Assembly (NCBI GenBank): GCA_030247855.1
Contig: JAPDRN010000169.1
Span: 1 to 64,000 of the forward strand
Source: Knufia peltigerae
Taxonomy: Eukaryota; Ascomycota; Eurotiomycetes; Chaetothyriales; Trichomeriaceae
Length of the DNA: 64,000 nucleotides
Direction of reading: 5' to 3'
Within the stretch, counting starts at the first letter, position 1; each line of letters opens with the position of its first letter. Of the stretch, positions 23,260 to 34,409 are shown one piece after another. Both the position numbers and the translations under genes were made by a program. The notes beneath the pieces were generated by a model. That model saw only the letters and a list, made by a program, of their open reading frames with translations. It made no database searches and was not told the origin of the DNA.

Positions 23260-24182
23260 GCTATGTTAACCATCAACCAAACATGCTGTTATATGCCGAC
23301 CGAGGCTGTGCTCGACATCGGCACGGACTCGAAGTTGAGTCTTTTATTGTCGACCGCACATGGAGACTAGGCCAGGTAATCAATAGCTGGACTTTCTTTC
23401 AACAATGCCTCTTCTCAGTTGACTGTAATTCTCGCCCCGAAAGTATGCTCTGCGAATGCCTTTAGATCCAAACATTGAAATCACTCTTAGCACGCTATGC
23501 CACCGTCCACGCCCTCGAGTGGCAAGACTTTTCTCAGGAATATTCGACAGCCAATCGTACCATGCGCCATTAGCTAGACTTGAAGGTAGACCTGAAGTTT
23601 GACAGACCCAAGTCAACCACCGGTATTTCATAATCGGCGGCATGGGGTAACAGAAATGGATAGTCGCCACGAGTTCATCATTTGACATGGAGACTATTTT
23701 CTGCCCGGGGAGAAAATTATGACGGCAGTCTTGGCACTCGTCATGTCCATCGAAAGTGCGTAGATCGCCACCTTTTTCCTCTATTCTACGAATCTCGAAA
23801 TGGAAGAATGCTTACGCAACAATCAGAAACATATATCTTATAGGTGGCGTAGACTTGTTCTTAAGAAGCATGCCTAGATCAGAGATGCGGATTACGTATT
23901 GATCTTCGAGCCTGCGTGCTGTTGAACGTTTAATGAATCAATCCGTCAAGGACGATTGTTCCGCCCCGATTGCGGCTAGCGCCAAGAGTAGACGATCTAA
24001 TAAGGTTCGAGTACGCGGGTCTTCTTTATGCCCAAAAACTACAAGTAGTCAAGGTCGTCTGCTCTGCGGCAAGAGATGATCTTCTACTTGATATCAACAA
24101 GGGATGCTCCTTAGCCCAGAACTCTCATTTCATCCAAATCATCTTTTCGTGTCTCATCAGCCTCCACATTTTTGTAGCAAAC
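23260..24182. promoter_or_regulatory. intergenic region upstream of the BOR1-like gene
   Basis: About 920 bp between the recombinase and the transporter. It contains TTTTCTGCCCGGGGAGAAAA at 23697-23716, a 20-bp near-palindrome that also occurs in perfect form at 28609-28626. A longer in-frame extension of the transporter frame to 23970 exists but does not resemble the family. Confidence 0.45.
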
Positions 24183-26141
24183 ATGGATGGTGCTCCTAGC
24201 CACGAGAAAGCGAGGTCAGGACAGGTTGCGTACCATTGGAGAGATGATCAAGGCGTTCTTGCCCGCATTTCCAAGCCATTCCGTGGCATGTATCACGATG
24301 TCTGTCGGCGACGACCTTATTATCGCAGTGATTTCCAGGATGGCTGGGCTTATCGTGTCTTTGCAGGCACCATCCGGATCTACTTCGTCAACCTCTTGCC
24401 TGCATTGGCGTTCCAGCTCGACATGTCGTACAATACTGATGGTTTCTTCGGGATAAATGAAGCTCTCTTCGCGTCCGCACTTGCAGCGATTGTCTTCAGC
24501 CTGTTCTCTGCTCAACCTTTGACCGTGGTCGGCGTCACGGGTCTCATCTCCCTGTTCAACTACACTATCTACGACATTATCGAGTTACACGACGTCACGC
24601 TCTATCCGCGATTCCTGGTCTGGGTGGGTATCTGGGCGGCTGTGTTTCACTGGGCGACGGCCATCTTCAATCTTTGCGACTACATGCGAACCATCACGGA
24701 CTTTTCTTCTCAAACCTTTGGGTTTTATGTTGGCACGATCTATGTCATCAAGGGTTGCGAGGAACTCAGTATTGGATTCCAGAATGGACAAATCTCCAAT
24801 GGCTTTGCCTCTGCACTGGTTTCAATCCTTTACTTCCTCACTATCTATATGCTGGAGCAAATTGGGCAGACGACTTACACTCGCGGCTCGCTACGGACAC
24901 TTCTATCTGACTATGCTTACCCCATATCAACAATATGGTGGACTGGCTTCACTCATTTCCCGGGTAATCTGTCTTATGCCCACTTTGAATATTTACCCAA
25001 ATCCCGCGCTTTCTTCCCGACCGTCGATAGAGCCTGGGTGGTTGATTTCTGGACACTACCAGCGAAATGGATCTTTGTGGCCGTTCCTTTCGGCTTCCTC
25101 ATGACGCTTTTATTTTACTATGACCACAACGTCTCTTCTCTTACAGCTCAAGCTCGCATCTTTCCTCTGAAGAAGCCAGCAGGGTTCCATTGGGACTTCT
25201 TCCTCCTCGGATGTACCTGCTTTATCGGAGGCCTCTTGAACATTCCCCTACCTAACGGCCTTGTCCCACAAGCACCGGTCCACACCGACTCACTTACATA
25301 TTACAAAGACGAGCCTTTGATCATCGAAACGAAAGATCAGGATGAGCCGATCATCATTCGCAAAGAGACCGAGGCTGAAAGAGTCGCCGAGCAGCGCGTC
25401 TCACATTTCCTTATGGGTCTAGCCCTGGTTGGAACAATGACAGGACCTCTTTTGACTGTTATTTCGCTCATGCCGCGCGCCATCATTAGTGGCGTCTTCT
25501 TCACTGTCGGTTTCGGTAGTATTTTGACGAGTCCGGTCCTAACGCACAAAGTGGCCTACCTTCTCCGAGATCCGAAGTTCCAGTCTCCTTCGGATCCTCT
25601 CAATACCATTCCGCGGCGGCAAATCTGGCATTATTTATTCTGGCAATTTCTTGGCTATGCTTCTACCGTGGCAATTAGCCAGACAATTGCCGCGGTCGGA
25701 TTTCCTGTCCTCATCATTGCTTTGATTCCTATAAGGTGGAAATTACTACCTCGACTTTTCACAAAGCATGAGCTAGAGGTTATGGACTGCCTTACTGCTA
25801 CAGGAGATGTGGTATTAGCCTCCTTAGGGGGGAGACCTGAGATGCCCGAAGCAAGGAGGGAGCGCACAAAGAAGCAACTTCAACGAGATGTTGAGGCCGG
25901 CGCCGCGGGGCTCGCTGGAGGGATGCTTCGGGAGGACGACGTCGACCTGCGCATGAGATCGCGGGAGAGGAGTACCGGTATGGGGATTGACGGGGGTGCC
26001 ATCACGAGACGAAGATCCAGCATTGGGAGTGGGAGGGCCCGTCATACCTTGGGAAGCCCTTCGCGTTCCGCCGAAACGGGCATCGGTGAGAACGGCGGGA
26101 CTGTCACGAGGAGGTCCAGCGTCAGGAGTACGAGGGAGTGA
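24183..26141 (+). CDS. BOR1-like borate/anion exchanger (SLC4 family)
   Basis: Single-exon frame, 652 aa from the ATG beginning MDGAPSHEKAR. Upstream in-frame ATGs would only add non-conserved residues. About 10-12 membrane segments are present, starting with YFVNLLPALAFQLDM, then ALFASALAAIVFSLFSAQP and TVVGVTGLISLFNYTIYD, which match the HCO3-cotransporter/boron-efflux family. A GPLLTVISLMPRAIISGVFF stretch lies near residue 420-440. The yeast homologue exports borate at the plasma membrane. The last 85 or so residues are a basic, serine- and arginine-rich tail that may be regulatory. It is the first gene to the right of the captain, so it could be cargo of a mobile element, although BOR1-like genes are also ordinary chromosomal genes. 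Confidence 0.88.
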   Translation: MDGAPSHEKARSGQVAYHWRDDQGVLARISKPFRGMYHDVCRRRPYYRSDFQDGWAYRVFAGTIRIYFVNLLPALAFQLDMSYNTDGFFGINEALFASALAAIVFSLFSAQPLTVVGVTGLISLFNYTIYDIIELHDVTLYPRFLVWVGIWAAVFHWATAIFNLCDYMRTITDFSSQTFGFYVGTIYVIKGCEELSIGFQNGQISNGFASALVSILYFLTIYMLEQIGQTTYTRGSLRTLLSDYAYPISTIWWTGFTHFPGNLSYAHFEYLPKSRAFFPTVDRAWVVDFWTLPAKWIFVAVPFGFLMTLLFYYDHNVSSLTAQARIFPLKKPAGFHWDFFLLGCTCFIGGLLNIPLPNGLVPQAPVHTDSLTYYKDEPLIIETKDQDEPIIIRKETEAERVAEQRVSHFLMGLALVGTMTGPLLTVISLMPRAIISGVFFTVGFGSILTSPVLTHKVAYLLRDPKFQSPSDPLNTIPRRQIWHYLFWQFLGYASTVAISQTIAAVGFPVLIIALIPIRWKLLPRLFTKHELEVMDCLTATGDVVLASLGGRPEMPEARRERTKKQLQRDVEAGAAGLAGGMLREDDVDLRMRSRERSTGMGIDGGAITRRRSSIGSGRARHTLGSPSRSAETGIGENGGTVTRRSSVRSTRE

Positions 26142-26672
26142 CCGTCTCTGAGGAGTCACGAGCGGACTGGGGGTGGTAGAAGCGACGAGATGGTTGAAGA
26201 TAAGTTGGAGTAGAAAGCTTTCTGAATAGGCGTGCTAAGAAGTTGGTCATAAATGCAATTCTATTCTCAAAATGAGTATCACGCCTTCAGAGGAACTGTG
26301 GATTGATGAAACCATAGTAGATACCTTAAGCTAGTAATTTCCTCCGACAATCCTCTTGGCTTTGTTCAAACCGACCATGCCATGGATATAGTCCTCTCCA
26401 ACGTCGATCAAGCCTTGAGTATACTCGCACTTATAATTACTGCCCTGTAGGTAGCCTCCTTCCCTGGAACTTCACCCATCTCCGCAGGGCAAGGAAACCA
26501 GCTACAGGAGGATTGTCCCGAGAGAGACATAATTTTAAGCACCAGATCGTCTCTTAGTCTCGAATTGCTACCTTTGAAAGATTGAATAGTCCTGATTATT
26601 GTTCAGCCCCAGTCATAACTCATACCAGAGGAGTGGATCTGCCTTTACTGGCTTTCCTAGATGTGTTCAGGG
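26142..26672. other. intergenic region between convergent genes
   Basis: About 530 bp between the 3' ends of the BOR1-like and arrestin-like genes. I see nothing recognisable here. Confidence 0.4.
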
Positions 26673-28084
26673 TCAAACTAAATAGGATGGTAATTCTTGC
26701 CTATCGTGGTTGCGCAGCGGCGAAATCCCAGCAACAACATATGCGGAGGCACTCGACTGGCTCAACTCGCCTGTGGATAGCGACAATGTCCCCACGCTCT
26801 GGTAGACAATCTGCACTGGCAACTTCAATGTTGCTCTCGAACGACAAGGTCCGGAAATACTGATTTCTAGCAGAATGCTGTATCTTCGTGATAGATAAGG
26901 CAAGAAGAATGTGGGCGGTAGCGTTGAGGTACTCTCCACTGGAAGCAAGACTGGGTAGGATGCTGTCCATTCGGTATATTCTGAGCCTGCTGGATTTTTT
27001 CGTACCCAGTTTGACCACCTCATCTTCAGATGATGAGTGGAGCTGGCTTTTACAATGTGCCCCATCGAGGGTGACGTTGTTACTTGTCGGATTGTTGGTA
27101 TAGCATTTGGCATATGCATACAGACAAAGGTCGAAGATTGTAGCCTCCAATTGATGGAGGCCTCTAAAACGTCTTGCGCGCAGCCTGCAAAATGCTCCTG
27201 GATCGTGTGCAACGTGACGTTGAGTAACACCTTTGTCGCTGCCAACTCCCCTGGCTTAGAGAAAATCAAGGCAGGAGGTTGCTTGGCTCCAATCGCCATC
27301 CTCCCAAGCTTCTGGAAGATGTACTTGCGCAGCAGACTCTCCTGACACACATTGTATTCCGGAGTGAAGTCTTCGATATCCAGAGGCGGGGCAATTTCGC
27401 TGCAATCAAAGATATTAATCTTTTGTACATGTGAGGCAAGGAGAGCGTCTCCCCGGTGGAGCCTGGCATGCAATGTGTAGGAAACGGATGCCGCCGTCTT
27501 GGGTCCCGAGTGCCTCAGTTCTGTCCATATTGGAGACTTTTGCTCCAGTGACGACGGTAGGCGTTGCCAGCGCTCAGGTCGATTCAAAAAACAGTTATCC
27601 TCGAAAAGGGGCCCAGGAGCGAGAGTGATCTTGAAGTGACATATCCAGCTTGAGTTTGGTACAGTTGCTCCCACTGCTCTTCTAACTCTATGTCTTTCAA
27701 TAAAATCCAGCACCTGCTCCATCGTCAGCTGCTGAAGTACATTGATAACTTGTGGTAACAAATGCATTATGCACAATGTCAAATACCTTCTGACTGTATG
27801 CTAAGCTTTTCGTATCAGCAGTAGCCACAGACTGTTCTGCCCAGTTTATTGAAGTTTTGACATAACCTGTTCGTCCTCTCAGTCAAGAAACATCAATATC
27901 AGCATCTTCCCAGACCGATGAGTCGTATCTCGACCACTGCCTCCGAGAGCGTGTCCACTTCCATCTCTGAATCAAGGTAGAGGTCACCTGAAACTCCATC
28001 GTGGGTAAGGAAGGTTGGCTCCCCATGACGAGCATCTTTCGTCAAATGTTCCCCAGCACGAGGAGAAGAAAAGACAAATTTCAT
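26673..28084 (-). CDS. arrestin-like protein
   Basis: Three exons, complement(26673..27713, 27787..27866, 27916..28084), about 429 aa. The N-terminal region holds GVSGDLYLDSEMEV and VVEIRLIGYVKTS, typical of the arrestin N-lobe strand pattern. Later LHARLHRGD and the C-lobe ILLEISISGPCRSRATLKLP follow, and the end ELPSYLV resembles the PSYL terminus of fungal alpha-arrestins. Alpha-arrestins recruit the Rsp5 ubiquitin ligase to membrane transporters and trigger their endocytosis. No PPxY motif is evident, so an adaptor role is uncertain. The first intron uses a weak GTCTGG donor but restores the frame. Placement next to an anion exchanger is suggestive only. Confidence 0.65.
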
Positions 28085-28813
28085 CGCCGTCTTGTCAATA
28101 GTGATGAGCTAGCACGATAATGACAGGACTGGTGCAGAAATTGGTAATATTCAGCATGGACAACCCGAGTGGATTCTGCGCTGTGGCCTTGGACTGATCA
28201 TAAAGTCTAGGAGAAATTCCATGGAAATCTTTTGAAGACCTGACTGACGAGAGATCAGCAGAGTCATAAGCTTGCATACAAAAATCGTAACCGCGTTCGT
28301 CTTAGTGGAGGTGTGCTCACGGGCGTTTGAGCTGGTTCCCTTTTGGGGTGGATGATCCGGACGCTATCCATATTACAACGCTGCTGCTGATCTCGTGGCT
28401 ATGCTGTCGCCTTGCGTATGCACTGAAGACGCATTCACTATCCATTATTTACAGACTGACGGATGAACCCAATGTCGCAGAAAAGCACAGGAACCTTTCA
28501 TGGCAAACTTACAAGCAAAATCGTACCATATACGTTCTACGAAGCAATCAGAATGTTGAGAGGGAATAGGGTGAAAGTATCGAGCAACACTACCCCACAA
28601 TACCCCAATTTCTGCCCGGGCAGAAAAAGTGGCCGAGGGTGTTAAATGACGTCACCACGGCAATACCCAAGGTGCCAGTAACACCGAATTCCCGTGTGGA
28701 TGGCCAAGAGAGGATAATGACCAAAGGTTCATATAACGTATGAACATCTATCTTTTACCTCGGACCAAATTGTTTCTGATCAACCCTCTCTCCCCGGAAA
28801 TCCAGATCGACCA
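28085..28813. promoter_or_regulatory. divergent promoter with palindrome and CRE site
   Basis: About 730 bp between the arrestin-like and SET genes. A perfect 18-bp palindrome TTTCTGCCCGGGCAGAAA lies at 28609-28626 and a CRE/bZIP consensus TGACGTCA at 28647-28654. The palindrome has a near copy upstream of the BOR1-like gene at 23697-23716. Confidence 0.5.
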
Positions 28814-31115
28814 ATGGCCTTAAATGAACGACTATATAGGTTGATCTTAGAAGAAATTCGGACGCCTCTCGAGAAGGCGGTCATTGACGCCCTATCTTCG
28901 TCCCGCCAACATGGCGGAACATCCCTGTTGCGCCTCGAGGCTTGCCTTGATCATGGAGATACTAATACTTTGATGAATGCGCCAAATAAAGCTCAGCGAT
29001 TCCCGCTGGTAAGTCTAGTTCTCATTCATCCTAGTTTGTTCTGTCTTGAGCACATCTGCTATGCGTAAAGCGGCCGGGCAATCGCTGAGCATGCGCTTTA
29101 GGCTACCATTCAAATTCCGTCGTTCCCAGGGGATGAGAACGGCGTGGGGACAGAAGAAGATAGGTCAGACCAGCAGTCCGTTCACATCGAACAGAGGACC
29201 GAGGCTTCCCGCCATATTTCGGAGGATGATCCTCTCGAGCATGATCATCGTCATCATAAGCGCCGGAAGGTTGTCGGGTCCCTGAGATTAGCCCATTCTG
29301 GACTTTGCACTCAGGATCCGTCACATGAAAAGGGCGCATCGCGGCGCTTGACGAGTAATGTTCGCCAGTTTCCAAAGCGGAATGTTCATACGGTCGCTCC
29401 CCAGCAGGAACTCTCTGCATTCGATCGACTTCTCATTGGTATCTGGAACCAGATTCATGGTAACATTGAATTGAATGCTACAGATAGTGTAAGCAAGCCT
29501 TTCACCAATTGAATAACAGTCAGCCCTTCACATTCTCCCCCTACTGGCTTCCAAAGCATATTCAAAGCGGAAAGGTCTTTGAAATCACAGGACTTCCCAT
29601 GGTCCAGACATTTTGGCTTTGTATCGGCTTCTCTTCTAAATCAAGATTCTGACTGGACGATTTTTGTCGCATTGCAGGTTGGGTTATGGTATGAGATAAC
29701 CCGGTCGAAAGCCACAACTGCGAGAGTCATCGACCACAGTCATGCTATAGATGTTCCTTCCGCGGTTCCGGCGAATTATTCTTTCCGAGGAATGAGTCAA
29801 TGCTGTCGACAAATCACACAAGCTAGTCGCTGCTGCAGATCGATGGAGGTAATTGTTCAAGCTCGATGGATACAATGTTTCGACGAGCAAGTGCAAAGCC
29901 TTGCAAGAGAAGACTCCGGCCTATCACTCACCAAAGCTCGCATGGTTGCACTTGCGGACGCAAGCAAAGACTTTGGATGGTCTCTAAAGGAGCTACGGAA
30001 TAAAATGTACGTAAGAAATGTCTTTCGGGTGTTTGTGCCCAGAATCTGCTTCCAGTTATTCTCTACCGCCGCGTTGTTCTCCCCGTTTTCTTTTATGCTA
30101 AACAAAGAATGGTACACTATAGGGCAATCTGGCGCGGCTACGACTCCATTCGAGAGGTCGGAGGCTGGGTGTCTCTAGTATTCGCCAGCATAGGCCTTTA
30201 TCGCTTCTGCAAATATCGACTGGGATTTAGCTCCCAGAACATGACGACACTGAAGCGCCTCCGTATGCGATTTGAGGTCGCCGCCGACACCATCCATCCT
30301 GAATGGCGTCAGCTGCTGTCCATCATCGGGGAGCCGACATCTTGCGTATATACCGGCCATCCTTGTGACTGGGTCGTCGGTAGAGATCACTCACCTATCC
30401 CGTTGGGCGAAACGTACGCGCAGTGGACAAAAGATTTTCAATTTGAGCACTTGTCAGAAAGTATCATCGACGAGCAGGCATGGGGCTCGACAGATCCCCG
30501 GACAAAATATCGTACGGACCAATACACCTTACCGAGACACTTTCCGTGCGAGAAATGCGGGTCACTACAATCCAATGATCCAAGCAGAAACGAGTGCCAT
30601 TGCTTCCCCACGCTGTTTGGCGGCATTGCGCGAAAACCATTCCCGGTCCAAGTTTTCCGCACGGAGAACGGAAGGAACAACGGGCTAATTGCTTGCTGTG
30701 TAACTGTGCACTTCCATTTCCAAAATCGAGAGGACTAGACACACTAACACCGAGAATCTAGCCATTTGAACGCGGCGCCGCGATTAGCGAGTTCATCGGC
30801 ATCATCACCAGTGGCATCCGCGACCTTGACGTCATGCAAGCCACCGGAGGGGGCGGCATGTATCAAATCTGGCAAGGCCGCCGAGGGAACTGCACCCGCT
30901 TCGTCAACCACTCTTGTCAACCGAATTCACAGTACGAACGCTTCTCGTGGCTCGGTGTTCAGCGGATTGTGCTCGTATCCAAAGGCATCGCGATGGGCGA
31001 GGAGATCACGGTCGACTATTCTAATGACTACTGGAATCATCTGGATAAGGAATGCCTGTGTGGCGAGAGCTGTTGCCGGTTCAACAAAAAGGATGCTACT
31101 GCCTCGTTCAGTTAG
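28814..31115 (+). CDS. SET-domain protein, putative lysine methyltransferase
   Basis: Five exons, join(28814..29008, 29102..29488, 29678..30006, 30123..30699, 30762..31115), 613 aa in one frame. The C-terminal third is a SET domain: PFERGAAISEFIG, then GNCTRFVNHSCQPNSQ (the NHSC S-adenosylmethionine/catalytic core), GEEITVDYSNDYW, and a post-SET-like CLCGESCCR cysteine group. The central part (IWRGYDSIREVGGWVSLVF and the following WRQLLSIIGEPT) matches a fungal-specific family of long SET proteins. The product probably methylates lysine on histones or another protein in the nucleus. The third intron (189 nt) is longer than the rest; a small extra exon could be hidden there. It lies in the accessory region to the right of the captain. 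Confidence 0.8.
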
Positions 31116-31479
31116 ACGGTGCCGTTGGAGCCGCCAGGAAGGCTTTCAGACTGCCCTCCAGCTATCCCTCAAGAGGTTCAAGTAGCTTGGACTGAAAATC
31201 TGCATAAACGAAAGAAGGAAAGATCGAGGACGAGAGCGAGAACAGTTATGTAATTTTACCGAACAACTTAGGAATTACCTGCAGTACCATCTAGAGAGCA
31301 GGAGAAGGAAGAGCTGCTACAGGAGGGCAGCAAAGAGACTGATCGGACAGAGCAGCAGCTCTTGTTGGAAGGGATCCTGCAGCGTGTCTGCCAGTAGCAA
31401 TTTGTATAAACAGAACAGAAGCTACAAAGACATAACTTATTGACAGCATACGCACAAATATTCATCTGAGCCATGGCCA
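31116..31479. other. intergenic region
   Basis: The 3' flank of the SET gene and the downstream flank of the ACR3 pseudogene. No gene was seen; a serine-rich minus-strand frame here has no recognisable similarity. Confidence 0.4.
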
Positions 31480-32640
31480 GAATTGATTGGATATTGAATA
31501 GCGCTCGTCCAGGCTGAGATACGGCTCAGAGCAGAACCTACAGTCTCGTCGAAAACCAAAGGGATAGTTCTTAGTGGCTGCTAATTTGAATCCAAACCCG
31601 AGACGTCTTGTGATCATCAGCGTCGAGAAGAAGATGGTCACAAAGTATACAATCAGAGAGGGGGCTACTCGGACAGCAGAGACAATTTAATGCACGATTT
31701 GCTGCCCCTGAGAAGTTAAAAGGACGAGAACTGTGTAAAGAAGACCTAAGGGTGACCACGGAGCGGTCCAATTAAGCAAGTTCCAGTCGTACCAGTTGGC
31801 GTTAACAGTCCTAAGAACAAAGCAGGTCGTAACAGCTGTTTAAGAGGTATCCCCAGAAATACTCCGACGCTCCTGGCGACCGTGGAAAACGCCACTTTAT
31901 TACCTCCGTCATGACTCATAACGTTGACGAAGAGAATAATTAGGGGTGCGTAGAGGACCATCTGGAGCATCATATTGAAGGTCATAAGAACGGCGCAATA
32001 CTTCTCCTCACCTCAGCAATATCTATCCAGATCAATGCCTTTAACGTGTTTGGGTAGTGAACATTCAACCAAACAAAATATTGTGATCCTGCGCTCTTTC
32101 CATGGCAATGAAACGTGCCAATCCTACGAATATAAGGCCATTGCGAAGCTTAGGCTTATCAGGCAGGAAGGCTCAAGCCAATCTGAGCTTTCTCATTAGC
32201 ATAAAATCCGTATAGAGGCATCGTAGAGCGCAGCATACCATGAGTAGGTGCGCAACAATCCAGTTAGCCACCACTCTGAAGCTGAGATGGATCCCGATCT
32301 GGCTGGCGATGGGCAAAAATTCGACGCGAAGTCTCATATTTAATTTTGCAGAGGATTGAGTACATCATGACCAACAGACCGACAGCTGCATGGCAGAGGT
32401 CCCAGTTAGGCATATAGAAGAGGAGAAATCATTTGATGGGTCTTATCTATGAGAACAGAGACCTAGTCAAATTTGATTATCTAGAGAGCTCGCCCGACTC
32501 CGTCAACAAAATTGCCAAAGAGGATGCCGACGATTATTGCTAATGAAATCGAGAGGACAAATAGTAGGTCCAGCCACCCAACGCCCGCATATACCCATTC
32601 CATTTCTTTTGTTCCACATGTTCTTGACTCTGCTGTTTCT
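31480..32640 (-). pseudogene. decayed ACR3 arsenite efflux transporter
   Basis: Pieces of an ACR3-family metalloid permease lie in correct order on the minus strand but in changing frames. They include the first helix region (LAIIVGILFGNFV, about 32515-32555), AVGLLVMMYSILCK (about 32345-32390), VVANWIVAHLLM (about 32240-32275), DKPKLRNGLIFVGLARFIAM (about 32101-32160), FNMMLQMVLYAPL and FSTVARSVGVFLGIPL (about 31840-31980), APWSPLGLLYTVLVL (about 31710-31760) and FSTLMITRRLGFG (about 31595-31640). The gene is broken by frameshifts near the N-terminus and near 31840, stops including a CAA/CAG-to-TAA type change and a TGG-to-TGA change, and extra sequence near 32030-32095. ACR3 proteins export As(III) or Sb(III) across the plasma membrane; this copy cannot make a full protein. 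Confidence 0.8.
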
Positions 32641-34409
32641 CCGCGTCAACGTTGGGAGGTAGACCAGGGGTGTGCCGACAAGTCTTCTGATCGTCCACGG
32701 TGCCTGGATCCTCGCGAGCATAAAACATTCTAATACGGCGAGAGAACTTGATGGAGTCGCGCCACTGCCTGGAAGTAAGCATTCCAGCCGATAGAGTATC
32801 AAAGACTGGGCTCTGGTAGATAATCCAGCGAGCGAAGTGTCCTTTAAACCCGTTTTATTTGCCATTCCCGTTACCGCTTCCAGGAGGCGCTAGGTGGATC
32901 AGAAATTGTTTTCTGCCAATGAAAGGCAACGGGTGACTTACCACAAGATGTTGTTGATCGGTGAAAGAACTCAAGGAATAAAAGAGGCGAGTGACTAAGC
33001 CAAGATGCCTCGGACATTTTCACATGATCCTGGCGCTGTTTTGCTGCTGAAAGAATGTTCATCAAAATCCTGTTGATGTCTATCCGATTCTGGATCGTCC
33101 ATACTAGAAGTTACCGCCCATCCCTATTTCATTAGTTTCATATCTAACACGTCAAGGATTTTGTTGATTCCTCAGTTTGAAAACGCAAGGTGATGAGCCA
33201 ATTGGCCGCCTGACACGAGACATATACACAACCGCGAAACAGAAATCGATAGTAGTTACTCGACGAGAGTTACTGCAGTGACTTCGAGGTGGGAAAACTC
33301 CGGGAGTCGACGTTCTCCTAATCGACCTGCGTACGGCGGATCATGAGGTGGACAGAAATGGTCATATCGACGAGGGTTGATAGCTCACTGGTAGTGTGCA
33401 CGGCGGTACGATCAGAGGTTCTATCAACCTTCCCGTCCAGAGCCTTTACTATGGCCTCCGAACTCTGTTGAATCATTGAATAAAGTGCATGGGCTCGCTC
33501 CAGAGTCAGACGAAACGTAAATTAAGATTCTTGAACGATGACGCATTGCAGAAGCGCTACGAGCGACCTGGCGATGCTTACTGGTCACAAAGCTCTGTCT
33601 CGACACAGAAAATGCTCGTTGAATATGACTGCGCCCTGTTATCGATGGGAGCGACGATCAACGAGGAAACACGTTCAACGATAAAGATGCAAGTGGTGAC
33701 CCGTGAACACAAGTCGGGTGGCCCGTCAATCTGGCCGACAAGGGAGGTGAGGGAGTTCTGCAGAGTTGAGAGGAGAATGGGCTTGGAGGCTGGTTTTTTT
33801 GTAGTACGGAGCACTGTTGCCATCGGATTGAGCCTTCCGCCAGCTAGGAATGGCCAGTTCCTGTCAGGATGCTGAGTTTCGATTTCAGGGCAAGTGAATC
33901 CTTATCGTCCAACTGGATGTAGGGGGGTTCATGCGGCCAGAAAGATGTCACGTTCTCCTGCATTGCAACGCAGAGATGAGATCCCGTTTTTGACGGTGAC
34001 ATGAAAATCACTGGTATTGGTGATCGACAAAAATCTTTGATCGATCAGTAGAGTTCTATGTAGCTTCAGTTTGTTCATGTGCACGAGTTTCAATATCGTA
34101 TACTCCCTCGCTACCCACTTCTATCAGCTTGCCACGGATCTCTATGGCCTGATATTCTCACAATACACCCTCCATTCCCCTCTCTTATAGAAGCGATCGA
34201 GCGAGGTGGGCGAATCCATCCATCGATCTGATTATTCTAGGATAAAAGCCGGCACGATTTGCATCACTTTGTGGCTTGCTGGTTGTACAACCCATTCAGC
34301 AACGCCTGTCAATCATTAAGGTCCCCCGTTTTCAGTGATCGGCGCAATTTAGAAACCTTCCAATGCTCTTCGCAAAAGTCAACTTTCCCAGGACCGACTT
34401 CAACTTTTC
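32641..34409. other. gene-poor region
   Basis: About 1.8 kb between the ACR3 remnant and the 3' end of the Na+-ATPase gene. Open frames on both strands near 33489-33875 overlap each other and have no recognised domain. A tRNA-like fragment near 33372-33430 is too short to be a tRNA. I see no supported gene. Confidence 0.35.

Noticed and set aside
33372..33430. tRNA-like sequence (TAGCTCACTGG box-A-like, with pairing ends)
   Set aside because: Only about 57 bases long, lacks a proper anticodon arm and a good T-loop; at most a decayed tRNA-derived fragment.
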